Counted from the first letter of the stretch, positions 44,475 through 53,822 are shown. The stretch: DNA of 64,000 bases from Shimia aestuarii (GCF_900114635.1 NZ_FOTQ01000006.1:124001-188000), one strand, 5' to 3'. A program made the numbers and translations. The notes: a model not told the origin generated them from the letters alone.

Positions 44475-45604
44475 AGAAAAGCGTAAAACGCGTAGTCCAC
44501 GTCCTGTTTTCGGGGCTTGGCGGGCATGGTGCCGTCATGTTTGGGATGTTGGATGCCGGTTTTTACTCCGATGCCGAACATCTGGTCTTGTTGACCGGCG
44601 TTGAGCCCCCTCTTCAAGACTATGTCGACCGTCTTGAGCAGCGCAATATTGAGTGGCGCTATGTTCGCAAACAGCCCGGACGTGCCTATGTGTCGTTCTA
44701 CAAGACTTTGCGTAGGGCCATTTTCGAATCCGATCCAGACTTGGTTTTTGTCCATGGTCTGGCCACAATCCCCTCGGTTGTGTGGAATCGTACGCGTGCC
44801 GTGGTATTGGTTCGTGAAACTGAACCTCAATCGACAAAGTCAAAAAAGGACTGGGGAGCGTTGGCCGTTGCCCACGCCAATGTGGATGCCATAGTTCATC
44901 TTACTGAAGATGCTGCTAAGACGGCGTCGGCCAAACTGCGTGCCCTGCACCGACCGGGCAAAGTCCACATAATAGCGAATGGCCTCGACATCGATTTCTT
45001 TAGCCCTGCGCGGCAAGGTAGCCATGCGATCCTTGAGGGAGATATTGTGCGGTTGGGTATGGTGGCACGACTTCAGCCCAGCAAGGATCATCTGACTCTG
45101 ATTGATGCTTTTGATCGACTTTGTTCGGATCGTCCTTCGCTCGACGCACGACTGGAGATCGCGGGAGATGGCGCAACACTTCCCGCAATCGAAGCCGAGA
45201 TTGAAAGCCGTGGACTACAAAGCCGCGTTACCTTGCATGGCACTTTGGGCGCCGAAGGCGTTCGCGATTTGTTGCGCAGCCTTGATATTTACGTTCACGC
45301 CAGCCTTGGGGAGACAATGAGCAACTCGATCATGCAAGCCATGGCGGTTGGGTTGCCAGTAATTGCTGGCGCCGTTTCAGGCGTCACCAATATGGTCACC
45401 CCGGATGTGGGTATTCTATATACTTCTCGCGACGTACATGCCCTAAAATCAGCAATTGCAGGGTTGTTGGACAATCCGGAGCAAGCACGAAGTTTGGGAG
45501 CGGCATCGCGGGCGCAGGCCGTGCGCCTATATGATGCACGAACGACCGCGCGGGCCTATGAAGACTTGGCGGAACAACTCTTCAGGGCAAAGGCTGGCAT
45601 GTGA
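44471..45604 (+). CDS. GT4-family glycosyltransferase
   Basis: Retaining GT-B transferase of 377 residues. The N-terminus is MKKSVKRVVHVLFSGLGGHG, and the C-terminal half has LGMVARLQPSKDHLTLIDAF near 200 and the donor pattern HASLGETMSNSIMQAMAVG near 278. The ATG at 44471 is preferred over 44411 because the family N-terminus begins there and GGAG precedes it. Its stop overlaps the next start (TGATG). Donor sugar unknown. Confidence 0.87.
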   Translation: MKKSVKRVVHVLFSGLGGHGAVMFGMLDAGFYSDAEHLVLLTGVEPPLQDYVDRLEQRNIEWRYVRKQPGRAYVSFYKTLRRAIFESDPDLVFVHGLATIPSVVWNRTRAVVLVRETEPQSTKSKKDWGALAVAHANVDAIVHLTEDAAKTASAKLRALHRPGKVHIIANGLDIDFFSPARQGSHAILEGDIVRLGMVARLQPSKDHLTLIDAFDRLCSDRPSLDARLEIAGDGATLPAIEAEIESRGLQSRVTLHGTLGAEGVRDLLRSLDIYVHASLGETMSNSIMQAMAVGLPVIAGAVSGVTNMVTPDVGILYTSRDVHALKSAIAGLLDNPEQARSLGAASRAQAVRLYDARTTARAYEDLAEQLFRAKAGM

Positions 45605-46692
45605 TGCCTACGGTATTGCATCTTATCCCTTACGACACGGTTGGAGGAGTGGAAACGGCTGCTCGGTCTGTTCCGGCGACTTGGGACGGGGCGGCAGGTC
45701 CGGTTCGCTATCGCCGTGGCTACCTGGTGACACATTCACCGGTCGATGTGTTCCCGGACGATTGGCATGGGGCGGCAGTATCGGTCAATCGTCCTGATGC
45801 GCACTGGAAACTATTGCGGTTTGCCTTGGAGAGCCGCCCAGATTTGGTTGTTGCATCGCTTTGGCGAAGTTGTCCGACGCTGATTGCGTTAAAATTTCTT
45901 CGCCCGCGAACGAAATATGTTTTGTTTCTGCATTCTGCAGTTGATGTCCATGTATTCGACAAGGTGTTGAACCGAGTGGCCATGTTCATCGCGGACGAGA
46001 TCTGGGCGGACTCTGAAACGACACTGGCTGCGCGGGTTCCCTCGAAGGTACGCGAGCGAGCGAAGGTACTATCGTTTTTGACACAAAGGCCCCCATACCT
46101 TCCAAATGCCCGGGAAAAAGATCCGGAAAGACCAATTGCACCAAATTTTGTCTATTGGGGGCGTTTGCAATCTGAAAAGAACCTTGGTCTGGCGCTCGAA
46201 GTGTTTGCGGCTGTTCATCAATTGTTGCCCGACTCCAAGTTCGACATTTTTGGCCCGGATCGCGGTTCGCTTGATGAGTTGCAAGAGCAAGTGGCCGAGT
46301 TGAAACTTGGCGACGCTGTGCGATTTCTCGGTGCTGTGCCCCAGGAGGACTTGTTGACGAATGCTTGCGGATACAGTTTCTACCTGCAGACCAGCCTTTT
46401 CGAAGGGATGGCCATGTCAGTTATCGAAGCGATGGCGATGGGGTTGGTACCAGTGGTAACACCTGTGGGCGAGATACCCTCTTATTGTCACGATGGGCAT
46501 ACCGGAATTCACGTCACCACATCGGGAGAAACCGCGCAACGGATCGTCGAGTTGATCTCCCAGCCAGGCTCTTGGCGTGAGATGTCGTCACGTGCGGCAG
46601 ACAGATGGGCTGAGGCGAGGTTGTTTCAGGATGACTACCGCGATGCCTGTGACAATCTTCTTTCGAGAAATCAGGCAGGGGGGGGCACGTAA
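45604..46692 (+). CDS. GT4-family glycosyltransferase
   Basis: Predicted GT-B transferase of 362 residues, beginning MPTVLHLIPYDTVGGVE. The donor-binding region is YLQTSLFEGMAMSVIEAMAMG (about 258 onward, with the EX7E pair), and FVYWGRLQSEKNLGLALEVF marks the linker. A GTG at 45601 directly before the ATG is an alternative start. The last codons include a run of eight G (46678-46685) that also serves as the ribosome site of the asparagine-synthetase-like gene, whose ATG overlaps this stop (TAATG). Confidence 0.87.
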   Translation: MPTVLHLIPYDTVGGVETAARSVPATWDGAAGPVRYRRGYLVTHSPVDVFPDDWHGAAVSVNRPDAHWKLLRFALESRPDLVVASLWRSCPTLIALKFLRPRTKYVLFLHSAVDVHVFDKVLNRVAMFIADEIWADSETTLAARVPSKVRERAKVLSFLTQRPPYLPNAREKDPERPIAPNFVYWGRLQSEKNLGLALEVFAAVHQLLPDSKFDIFGPDRGSLDELQEQVAELKLGDAVRFLGAVPQEDLLTNACGYSFYLQTSLFEGMAMSVIEAMAMGLVPVVTPVGEIPSYCHDGHTGIHVTTSGETAQRIVELISQPGSWREMSSRAADRWAEARLFQDDYRDACDNLLSRNQAGGGT

Positions 46693-48647
46693 TGTGTGGA
46701 TTGGCTGGTTTTGCTTTGTTCCGCCCTTTCGACGAAGCCGCTCAGGCGCGCGATACGTTGCAGAGTATGACCCGGTCAATACAACATCGAGGCCCCGATG
46801 CTGAAGGCCACTGGCTAGATGAAGAACATGGCGTCGCGCTCGGTCACAGGCGACTGTCGATCCTAGACTTGAGTCCAACCGGCGCACAGCCCATGGAGTC
46901 GCCTTGTGATCGTTACGTTATCGTTTTTAATGGTGAAATATACAACCATAGATCTATGCGCCAAAAATTGGAGCAAGGTGCGCCGGGTATTGCGTGGAGT
47001 GGCCATTCAGATACAGAAACACTTCTTGTTGCCGTTGCCGAGTGGGGGGTGGAACGCGCTCTCAAAGAATCCTTCGGAATGTTCGCGGTCGCACTTTGGG
47101 ACAGACAGAAACACGTTCTTACGCTTGCGCGGGATAGGATGGGGGAAAAACCTCTCTATTATTCGAACCAAGACGGGAAGTGGATTTTCGGTTCTGAGTT
47201 GCGTGCATTGCGGGCGGGGGGAATCAAGACGCAGGTCGACCAAGCCGCACTCGCTTCGTATCTAAGGATTGGCTACGTGCCGGATCACCTTTGTATCCTC
47301 GAGGGTGTTCACAAGGTAATGCCTGGCAGTATCGTGCAATTGCGTGCTGGCTCGAAACCAGTCCAGATGCGCTATTCTGCGGTCGAAACGCAATTTGGCC
47401 AGCCTGCCACCATAACCGATACCGATGAGGCCGTTGCGCAACTGGAGAGCGCCCTTGATGAGGTGGTGAGCGAACAGATGCTCAGCGATGTACCGTTGGG
47501 GTGCTTTCTGTCTGGCGGCGTTGATTCCTCTTTGGTTGCCAGTTTGATGCAGGCCGGCTCTGACAAGCAGATTCGAACATTTTCTATTGGCTTTGACGAT
47601 GCTCGGTTCAACGAAGCGCCCCATGCTGCCGCTGTGGCCCGGCACCTAGGCACGAACCACACAGAGTTCATACTCACAGAAGATGATGCTCTGGCCATCA
47701 TCGCGGACCTGCCTCGCATTTATGATGAGCCATTCGCCGATAGTTCGCAGATACCGACCACATTGCTTTGTCGCTCTGCGCGCAAACACGTTACCGTCGC
47801 ATTGACCGGCGATGGTGGAGACGAAGTCTTTGGTGGATACAACCGTCACATCCGCGGACCCAAAATGTGGGAGCAGATTTCTCGGCTTCCTAAAGTCCTA
47901 CGCAACATTGGTGCCGGGGCTGTCGGAAGTGCTGCGCGGTTTGGATTGCGGAACGAACGAGTGTCTCGGAATGTGATCTCAATTCTGGGTCTTCCACTCA
48001 CAACATTGGATAACCTGCCCAAACTCGCTGCGGCACTTCGTGCAACGGGTGACGCAGAAGAGTTCTACCAGATATTTATTGCGGCTGGGCAACTTCGGGA
48101 TTCCGCACTGCGCGAAACTATTCCACCAATAGCCTCTGACTCGCGGGCACTGAATCCGTCGGGATTAGACTTGGCAGAATGGATGATGGCACGTGACATG
48201 ACCGGCTATTTGCCCGGCGACATTTTGGTCAAGGTGGATAGAGCGGCCATGAGCGTTGGTTTGGAAACGCGTGCGCCGTTTCTGGATGCGCGGGTAGCAA
48301 ATCTGGCACGACAAATCCCTATTGGGTTTCATGTAGATGGTCGCACCGGCAAGAAGTTGCTCCGAGAGCTGCTTTACCGCCATGTTCCGCAAGCATTGAT
48401 CGAACGTCCAAAGCAAGGCTTCGCAATGCCCTTGGATGATTGGCTGAGAGGGGCCTTGTACGAATGGGGTTCGCAGTTGATTGCGGACACGGAAACGATT
48501 TCAAATTTGGGTCTGGATGCAGGTTTCATTGAAACTCTGTGGGAGCGACATCAAAAACGGCGGGTAAACGCGGGAAAAGAGGTGTGGGCACTTCTGATGT
48601 TGCTATTGTGGGCAAGAGATGTCGGTATCGGAAGGCCGGTTTGCTAA
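46692..48647 (+). CDS. asnB: Asparagine synthetase-like glutamine amidotransferase
   Basis: Two-domain amidotransferase of 651 residues. The N-terminus MCGLAGFALF exposes the glutaminase nucleophile Cys2; RGPDAEG and the glutamine pocket follow. The C-terminal synthetase domain has the ATP pyrophosphatase loop LSGGVDSSLVASLM near 270 and TGDGGDEVFGGYNRH near 377. In EPS and exosortase loci such proteins are thought to amidate uronic acids of the polysaccharide rather than make free asparagine; this fits the uronic-acid genes at 25.5-27.9 kb. It is the last gene of the coupled chain. Confidence 0.88.
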   Translation: MCGLAGFALFRPFDEAAQARDTLQSMTRSIQHRGPDAEGHWLDEEHGVALGHRRLSILDLSPTGAQPMESPCDRYVIVFNGEIYNHRSMRQKLEQGAPGIAWSGHSDTETLLVAVAEWGVERALKESFGMFAVALWDRQKHVLTLARDRMGEKPLYYSNQDGKWIFGSELRALRAGGIKTQVDQAALASYLRIGYVPDHLCILEGVHKVMPGSIVQLRAGSKPVQMRYSAVETQFGQPATITDTDEAVAQLESALDEVVSEQMLSDVPLGCFLSGGVDSSLVASLMQAGSDKQIRTFSIGFDDARFNEAPHAAAVARHLGTNHTEFILTEDDALAIIADLPRIYDEPFADSSQIPTTLLCRSARKHVTVALTGDGGDEVFGGYNRHIRGPKMWEQISRLPKVLRNIGAGAVGSAARFGLRNERVSRNVISILGLPLTTLDNLPKLAAALRATGDAEEFYQIFIAAGQLRDSALRETIPPIASDSRALNPSGLDLAEWMMARDMTGYLPGDILVKVDRAAMSVGLETRAPFLDARVANLARQIPIGFHVDGRTGKKLLRELLYRHVPQALIERPKQGFAMPLDDWLRGALYEWGSQLIADTETISNLGLDAGFIETLWERHQKRRVNAGKEVWALLMLLLWARDVGIGRPVC

Positions 48648-49229
48648 AGCCAACATAGTCGATACCCAGACGCGTCATGAGGATGGTCCTTCGTTTCGGA
48701 CAGCGGGTCGGCTTTTCCAAGGCTCACTGAGATTTGAATGCTCAAACCTGACTGGAAACCTCTTGAGCAGCCACTGGATTGTTCCTTCTCGCTCGCTTAG
48801 GGCGCTGCCCATCTATCGGGCTGGCAATGAAGCGACCCAGCTTCACGGACTATCAGATTTTCGGTATCTCGGCGGAGAATAACGTCGACGCGAAGTGTGG
48901 TGGTCATAACCCGCCCTCCGAAAGGTTCTCGATTTGAGGTTAGCCTGCTCTCCAGCTGAGCAGACGGGCGACGAAGAGAAGCCGTTTCAGCGAGCCTCAG
49001 ATTATTGGTATTCTGAAAGAGCACTAGGCGGGCTTGTAGACCGGTGAGCTGTGCCGCAAGCACGGGATCAGGTCAGTCCTTGCGGGAGCGGTCTCAAGGA
49101 GATTGCTGACATTGTCGGAACCAAGCGAACGCATTCCTTCAAAATGTTCAGATCGGAAGATCTTGTCTCTTGCGCACCGAGATAAGACACGTGCTGCAAA
49201 CCCGAGAGATGGGGGTGGTCGCAAGATGA
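48648..49229. other. 582-bp right boundary of the EPS island
   Basis: No functional gene is supported. It contains a decayed IS3 OrfA fragment (48983-49072) and a hairpin at the end of the next gene (49214-49250). Short readings on both strands lack family features. Confidence 0.5.
48983..49072 (+). mobile_element. Decayed IS3-family OrfA fragment
   Basis: The frame encodes SEPQIIGILKEH, a stop, AGL, another stop, then TGELCRKHGI. This is the helix-turn-helix start of IS3-family OrfA proteins (typically EQIIGILKEHQAG and ELCRKHGIS), interrupted by two stops. It belongs to a different OrfA subtype from the relics at 11.1 and 24.8 kb. Confidence 0.65.
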
Positions 49230-49250
49230 TCAGACATGCTTGCGACCACC
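49214..49250 (-). terminator. Perfect 12-bp hairpin at the end of the catabolic operon
   Basis: GGTGGTCGCAAG and CTTGCGACCACC form a perfect stem with a 13-nt loop. It spans the stop codon of the minus-strand aldehyde dehydrogenase, so one arm is coding. It is the likely terminator of the operon running from 57.7 kb down to 49.2 kb, although no T run is seen. Confidence 0.6.
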
Positions 49251-50735
49251 GGCGTCAAGAAACCAGTCATCCGGATAAGGGTACCACCAGTCCGCCTCCT
49301 TGGCGACCGGGTCCAAGATGACCATCTTGGGCTGGCGGAACGCATCCAGTCCAAGCCGCCCCAGCGCTCGCCCCATGCCCGAATTCTTGATCCCGCCAAA
49401 GGGAAGGGCGTCATTGTCGACCAACGGGTTGTTGACCCAGACCATTCCAGCCTCGAGCCGGTCAATCGCCTCGTGCGCCTCGGTGAGGTCATTCGTAAAG
49501 ATGCAGGCACCCAAACCGAAATCCGAGTCATTGGCCATGGCAATCGCCTCGTCGAAGGATCGGGTCCGCACGATGGACACGACAGGGCCGAAAATCTCTT
49601 CGTTGAGGATACCCATGTCCGGGGTAACATCCGTGACAACCGTCGGTTCCAGGTACCAGCCCGTTTCCAGGCCCTCGGGGATGCCTCCACCCAGAGCAAT
49701 TGTGGCGCCCTTGGCCCGTGCCCGTTCGATCCAGCCCAGTACCTTGTCACGCGCTGCCTGTGACACGAGAGGTCCGATCTCGGCCACGCCGAGACCGTTG
49801 CCGACACGCAATTGACGCGCGCGGGCAACAAAGGCAGCAACGAAGTCATCATGCACTTCTTCATCGACATATATCCGCTCGGTTGATGTGCAGACCTGAC
49901 CGGATTGCAGGTACACGCCGGTCACGGCTCCGGCGGCGGCCACGGCTATGTCGGCATTGCGTGTCACGATCATCGGATCGTTGCCGCCCCCCTCGATGAT
50001 GCAGGGTTTCATCCGGGCGGCGGCTTCTACCGCAACCATGCGCCCGACTTCGGCTGACCCTGTAAAGGCAATGCCGTGGGTCTTGTTGCTGTTGATCAAG
50101 TGTTTGCCTATCTCCGCACCCCCTGCGACGCAGGCGACAAGATCCGCGGGTAGCCCATCGAAAAATCTCATGAAGGCAAGAGTGCAGAGCGACCCGGCCG
50201 GGGCGGCCTTCAGCACGATCCCATTCCCTGCGGCAAGTGAGGCGGCGATGGTCCAGCATCCGAGGATCAGAGGGAAGTTGTAGGGCACGATATGCACCGA
50301 CACGCCAAGGGGCGCATAGGTCTGGAACTGGAATGATCCGGGCTGCATGGTGCCCGCGATCCTGCCTGCGTCGTCTCGGGCCAGTTCTGCGAAATATCGG
50401 AACACCGGTGGGATATTGGCAATCTCGCCAATCGCCTCTGGGTAGGGTTTGCCGATCTCGCGGGTCATGGTGATGGCAATGTCGGTCATGTCTGCCCGTT
50501 CCATGGCGTCTGCGATACCGTGCAGCAGGCCTGCCCGGGTCTTGCAGTCCATCTTAGCCCAGGTTTTCTGCGCAGCATTTACACGGTCGAGGATTTGCTC
50601 CAACTGTGCCCCGGATGGTGTGCCGATCGCGCCGATGTCCGCGAGCGTTGCCGGGTCAACCGCCATTTGTTGTGGGCCTTCCGTCGCAACGTATTCTGGG
50701 GAAAGGTAATAGCAGGGCGAAAGAACGTCAGGCAT
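49230..50735 (-). CDS. Aldehyde dehydrogenase
   Basis: NAD(P)-dependent oxidoreductase of 501 residues that oxidises an aldehyde to the acid. The catalytic Cys282 lies in SGQVCTSTER and the general base Glu248 in CIIEGGGNDP; IVPYNFPLIL near 149 and FTGSAEVG near 224 bind cofactor. The ATG at 50735 is preceded by AAGGAG; the reading open to 50843 lies in the kinase gene. It overlaps the kinase by 8 nt. As the last gene of the importer/GT1/cupin/kinase operon it probably handles an amino-aldehyde or sugar-derived aldehyde. The exact substrate is not predictable. Confidence 0.88.
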   Translation of the reverse strand: MPDVLSPCYYLSPEYVATEGPQQMAVDPATLADIGAIGTPSGAQLEQILDRVNAAQKTWAKMDCKTRAGLLHGIADAMERADMTDIAITMTREIGKPYPEAIGEIANIPPVFRYFAELARDDAGRIAGTMQPGSFQFQTYAPLGVSVHIVPYNFPLILGCWTIAASLAAGNGIVLKAAPAGSLCTLAFMRFFDGLPADLVACVAGGAEIGKHLINSNKTHGIAFTGSAEVGRMVAVEAAARMKPCIIEGGGNDPMIVTRNADIAVAAAGAVTGVYLQSGQVCTSTERIYVDEEVHDDFVAAFVARARQLRVGNGLGVAEIGPLVSQAARDKVLGWIERARAKGATIALGGGIPEGLETGWYLEPTVVTDVTPDMGILNEEIFGPVVSIVRTRSFDEAIAMANDSDFGLGACIFTNDLTEAHEAIDRLEAGMVWVNNPLVDNDALPFGGIKNSGMGRALGRLGLDAFRQPKMVILDPVAKEADWWYPYPDDWFLDAGGRKHV

Positions 50736-51798
50736 GGGACACTCCTTGGGGGATTGGTAAGTCGCGTCCCAGATCAAGCGCGGCGTCTGCCCATCCGGGC
50801 AGTTCGCTTTCGAGAAACGAAGAGATGTCGGACAACCCGGCATCGGCCAGCGCGGCTTGGAGCTGCTTGACTACGCGGGGGATGAATTTCAGGTAGCGCG
50901 GCTTGGCATCGCGCTGGCACAGGCGGACAAACACGCCGAGAATGCGCGTGTGCCTTTGTGCCCCCAGTAGCGCAAAACGATGGCGGATCTCTTCCGCCGA
51001 GCCCAGTTGTGCGGGGGCATTTGCGAGGTAGTGATCGAGTAGCTGTGTCTCGAGATCCGGGGCGAGATCGCGCCGCGCATCCTGAAGCAACGACACGAGG
51101 TCATACTCACAGGGCCCCAGAATGCCGTCCTGGAAATCCAGCAGGCCACAGCGCTTGATGCCTGCGCGTTGTGAAAGGAACATGAGATTGTCGACGTGGA
51201 AATCTCTGAGCACCAGCGTGTCGAACCGCTGGGCGACCGGCGCCAGCGCATCGCGCCAAAGACCGAGGAAGGTGTCCGCAAAGCCGGTCCTGTCGATGGC
51301 CGGGATTATCGCAGGCGCGAACCAGTCGGCAAAGATCTTCAACTCGGTCAGGTGAACCGCGAGATCGTAGCGAGGCTGATCGACGTCGTTGCCCCTTGGG
51401 TCATGGTGAAGATGCAGTAAGGCGTCCACGGCAAGCTTATAGAGCTCTGCTTCGTCATACCCGTCGTCCAAGCAGACCGCATAGGTGCCTTCGCCGAAAT
51501 CCTCGACCAGGGCTATGCCATGTACGGGATCGGCGCCAAACACCCGTGGTGCCGACAAGCCGAGGTCGTTCAGGTGATGCGACAGGCGCAGATAAGCGGC
51601 AAACCCCGGCGGGTCATGCCTGTCGATCATCAACAACACCCCTTCGCCCTGCACGCGGTAATACCGGCGCGGGGAGGCGTCGGCCTCAAACAGCTCCAAC
51701 CCGAACCGATCCAGCCCATGACGGGCCAGAAAGGCACGTGCCGGGGCCGGAAGCTGAGAAGCCGATGCGGCGGCCTGTGCGTGAAGCGACCGGTTCAT
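50728..51798 (-). CDS. APH-family small-molecule kinase (AmgK-like)
   Basis: ATP-dependent phosphotransferase of 356 residues with an aminoglycoside-phosphotransferase/choline-kinase fold. The catalytic loop is LRDFHVDNLMF (Asp199, Asn204) and the metal site is LLDFQDGILGP (Asp221). The LRDFHVDN and GPCEYDLVSLL pattern is closest to AmgK, the cell-wall sugar anomeric kinase, but the usual MurU partner is absent and the context is a transport/catabolic operon. It likely phosphorylates the imported compound or its glycoside. It overlaps the cupin gene by 4 nt and the aldehyde dehydrogenase gene by 8 nt. Antibiotic resistance is not indicated. Confidence 0.75.
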   Translation of the reverse strand: MNRSLHAQAAASASQLPAPARAFLARHGLDRFGLELFEADASPRRYYRVQGEGVLLMIDRHDPPGFAAYLRLSHHLNDLGLSAPRVFGADPVHGIALVEDFGEGTYAVCLDDGYDEAELYKLAVDALLHLHHDPRGNDVDQPRYDLAVHLTELKIFADWFAPAIIPAIDRTGFADTFLGLWRDALAPVAQRFDTLVLRDFHVDNLMFLSQRAGIKRCGLLDFQDGILGPCEYDLVSLLQDARRDLAPDLETQLLDHYLANAPAQLGSAEEIRHRFALLGAQRHTRILGVFVRLCQRDAKPRYLKFIPRVVKQLQAALADAGLSDISSFLESELPGWADAALDLGRDLPIPQGVSHA

Positions 51799-52139
51799 CG
51801 GATCATGTAGACCTTCTTGACCGTTTCGTGGACGGTGCAGGTGCCTTTCCAGTCCTGAGGGAAAAAGGCGGCCGTATCGGGTGTCACTTCGATGACATCG
51901 CCATTTTCATGGACGTAGGTGCAGCGCCCTTCCAGAAAGTGACAAAACTCGTCCTTGGTGACGTGGCAGTTCCATTTACCCGGGGTGCAGATCCACAATC
52001 CGCATTCACTTTCGCCGTTGGGGCCTTTGTAGAGGACCCGGCCGGAGGTGTGGCTTTCGCCCTCGATCATGGTCGGGATGAGGCCCCAGTCCACCGTGTC
52101 GGTGATTTGCAGCGGGTTTTGCATCACGTGTGCTTTCAT
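51795..52139 (-). CDS. Cupin (DUF861-type), second of a tandem pair
   Basis: Small beta-barrel protein of 114 residues. It has the DUF861 pattern: ICTPGKWNCHVTKDEFCHFLEG (about 50-71) with metal-site residues, and DTAAFFPQDWKGTCTVHETV near 88, ending KKVYMI. Relatives include EutQ-like and ureidoglycine-aminohydrolase-like proteins that bind or process polar small molecules. It is paralogous to the cupin directly upstream (15-nt gap). It overlaps the kinase by 4 nt. Role inferred only from the operon. Confidence 0.8.
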   Translation of the reverse strand: MKAHVMQNPLQITDTVDWGLIPTMIEGESHTSGRVLYKGPNGESECGLWICTPGKWNCHVTKDEFCHFLEGRCTYVHENGDVIEVTPDTAAFFPQDWKGTCTVHETVKKVYMIR

Positions 52140-52154
52140 GGTCTCGGTTCCAGT

Positions 52155-52517
52155 TCAGACAAGCATGTAGATGTTGCGGAGCGTTTCAGTGATCTCGGCA
52201 GTACCTTCCCACCCGGCGGGAAACAGCACACATGTGCCGGTGGTGGCTTCGATCACTTCGTCCGTTCCATCGCGGCGGTAGATCACATGGCCTTCCACGA
52301 AGTGGCAGAATTCATCCCGCGGCACGGAAATGCGCCACGTACCGGGGGTGCAGACCCAAACACCGGTTTCCGGGGAATTGCCCGGCCCCTTGTGCAGGAG
52401 CCTGCCGGTGGAATGCGATTGCCCGTCGAGCATGTCGGGTTGTGGTCCCCAGTCGAGCAGGTCGTCATAGATGGATGCCCCATGGATATGGGGCGCCGAA
52501 GAGGCCAGGTTGGTCAC
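52155..52517 (-). CDS. Cupin (DUF861-type), first of a tandem pair
   Basis: Cupin of 120 residues with VCTPGTWRISVPRDEFCHFVEG near 64-85 and TCVLFPAGWEGTAEIT near 100, ending LRNIYMLV. The GTG at 52517 overlaps the GT1 stop (GTGA) and gives a product the size of its paralogue at 51795-52139; the open frame to 52781 is inside GT1. The two cupins share DEFCH[FV] and W-G-T patterns, so they arose by duplication and may form a heteromer. Function not established. Confidence 0.8.
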   Translation of the reverse strand: MTNLASSAPHIHGASIYDDLLDWGPQPDMLDGQSHSTGRLLHKGPGNSPETGVWVCTPGTWRISVPRDEFCHFVEGHVIYRRDGTDEVIEATTGTCVLFPAGWEGTAEITETLRNIYMLV

Positions 52518-53800
52518 GCGTTCTTCTCCGCCAGTTCGACCAGCAGCTTGGCTGCCTTTTCTTGGCCGTTTTGCGATTGCATATGCGCTGACGTGGCCTT
52601 GAGCTTGGCGGCCATGGCTTCGTCGTTCAGGCAGGCTTCGATCTTTTCGACAAGCTCCTCGTCGCTCCATTCGTAGCGATCGGACCGGAACCCGTGGCCG
52701 GTTTCCTGCACACGCATGGCGTTGTCGTGGCCATCCCAGACATAGGACATGATGATCGCGGGCTTGCCGAAATAGAGGCATTCGGTGAATGAGTTGTTCC
52801 CCCCGTGGTGAATGACAACGTCGACTTGCGGAATAACCGAAGGCTGCGGGAACCAGCCGTCTATGATCACGTTGTCGGGGATGTCGGAATACTCTTCTTT
52901 GTAATCGCCCACGTTCACCAGCGCCCGATATCGACTTTGTCCGATGAGCGTAATCAGCCGCTTGAGCAGATCGGTATCGCCGGCCCCAAGTGAGCCGAAC
53001 GAGACATACAGAAGCGGCCCGTCATTGTTTTTCTGGAAGGTTGGCACCTCGTAGGGCTCGTCCTGACGCACACAGCCTTCGAGATATTGAAACTGTGCCG
53101 GATCAAGTGGCTTGGACCGGGTGTACTTGGCCTGTTCGGGATACAGCAGCAGGTTCATGAACGGCGACGCTTCAAAAAATTGACCCACCGGGTAGGCGTC
53201 TTCGTTGCAGGTGCCCAGGAACGCGTTGAAATCATCGTGGATCGGTTTGATCACCTCGTTGAACCGCGCCCGAAAGGCCGCGTGGCCTTCGGTGTCGTTT
53301 TCGGACATGCCTGACAGGTGCGGCGGGATGGAGTCGTCTTCGATCTCGTTCTCTGAGCAGGAGATGATCCGTACCCAAGGTACGCCGTGCTGCTTGATGG
53401 CAGGGAACAGGATCACGTTGTCGACGGAAATCACGTCCGGCTTGATCTTTGCCAGAATACCTGGCAGATCCTTCTGCGCCCATTTTGCACTGTCCACGAT
53501 GGCTTCCCAGCATTCCTTGACATAGTTGTCGATCTGGTCGATCGGCGCCTTTCGGAAGTTGGGGATGTGGCCGTTGATGAAATCCTCCCAGAACTTCGCC
53601 ATCTGCTCGGGGGGCATCGGTTCCGAAAGGTTGACCGGGTGCGCCTCGAATCCATAGCCCTCATAGACCTCGACGAACCCTGGGTCCGACAGGAATACCG
53701 CCTTGTGACCCATGCGCTCGACCGCCTGTGCAATTCCGACCGAGTTCAGGGCAGGCCCAAACGCCGCCTCGGGAAAGAAGGCAAAGGTTTTCTGTTCCAT
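52514..53800 (-). CDS. GT1-family (UGT/MGT-type) glycosyltransferase
   Basis: GT-B transferase of 428 residues that would move a sugar from a UDP-sugar to a small molecule. It begins with FFPEAAFGPALNSVGIAQ and has FVSDPGF-like acceptor residues (LSDPGF), SVDNVILFPAI, and the donor-binding C-terminal motif VVIHHGGNNSFTECLYFG (about 325-342). The ATG at 53800 follows GGAGA; the frame open to 53914 extends into the ABC ATPase. A paralogue is encoded at 58853-60160 on the opposite side of the regulator. A glycosyltransferase inside an uptake/catabolic operon is unusual and may tag the imported compound or its toxic intermediate. Confidence 0.8.
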   Translation of the reverse strand: MEQKTFAFFPEAAFGPALNSVGIAQAVERMGHKAVFLSDPGFVEVYEGYGFEAHPVNLSEPMPPEQMAKFWEDFINGHIPNFRKAPIDQIDNYVKECWEAIVDSAKWAQKDLPGILAKIKPDVISVDNVILFPAIKQHGVPWVRIISCSENEIEDDSIPPHLSGMSENDTEGHAAFRARFNEVIKPIHDDFNAFLGTCNEDAYPVGQFFEASPFMNLLLYPEQAKYTRSKPLDPAQFQYLEGCVRQDEPYEVPTFQKNNDGPLLYVSFGSLGAGDTDLLKRLITLIGQSRYRALVNVGDYKEEYSDIPDNVIIDGWFPQPSVIPQVDVVIHHGGNNSFTECLYFGKPAIIMSYVWDGHDNAMRVQETGHGFRSDRYEWSDEELVEKIEACLNDEAMAAKLKATSAHMQSQNGQEKAAKLLVELAEKNA

Positions 53801-53822
53801 GAAAGTCTCCTCTGTTGTGTAT

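Noticed and set aside
50728-51798. Aminoglycoside resistance gene.
   Set aside because: The APH fold is shared by many metabolic kinases; AmgK-like motifs and the transport operon argue against resistance.
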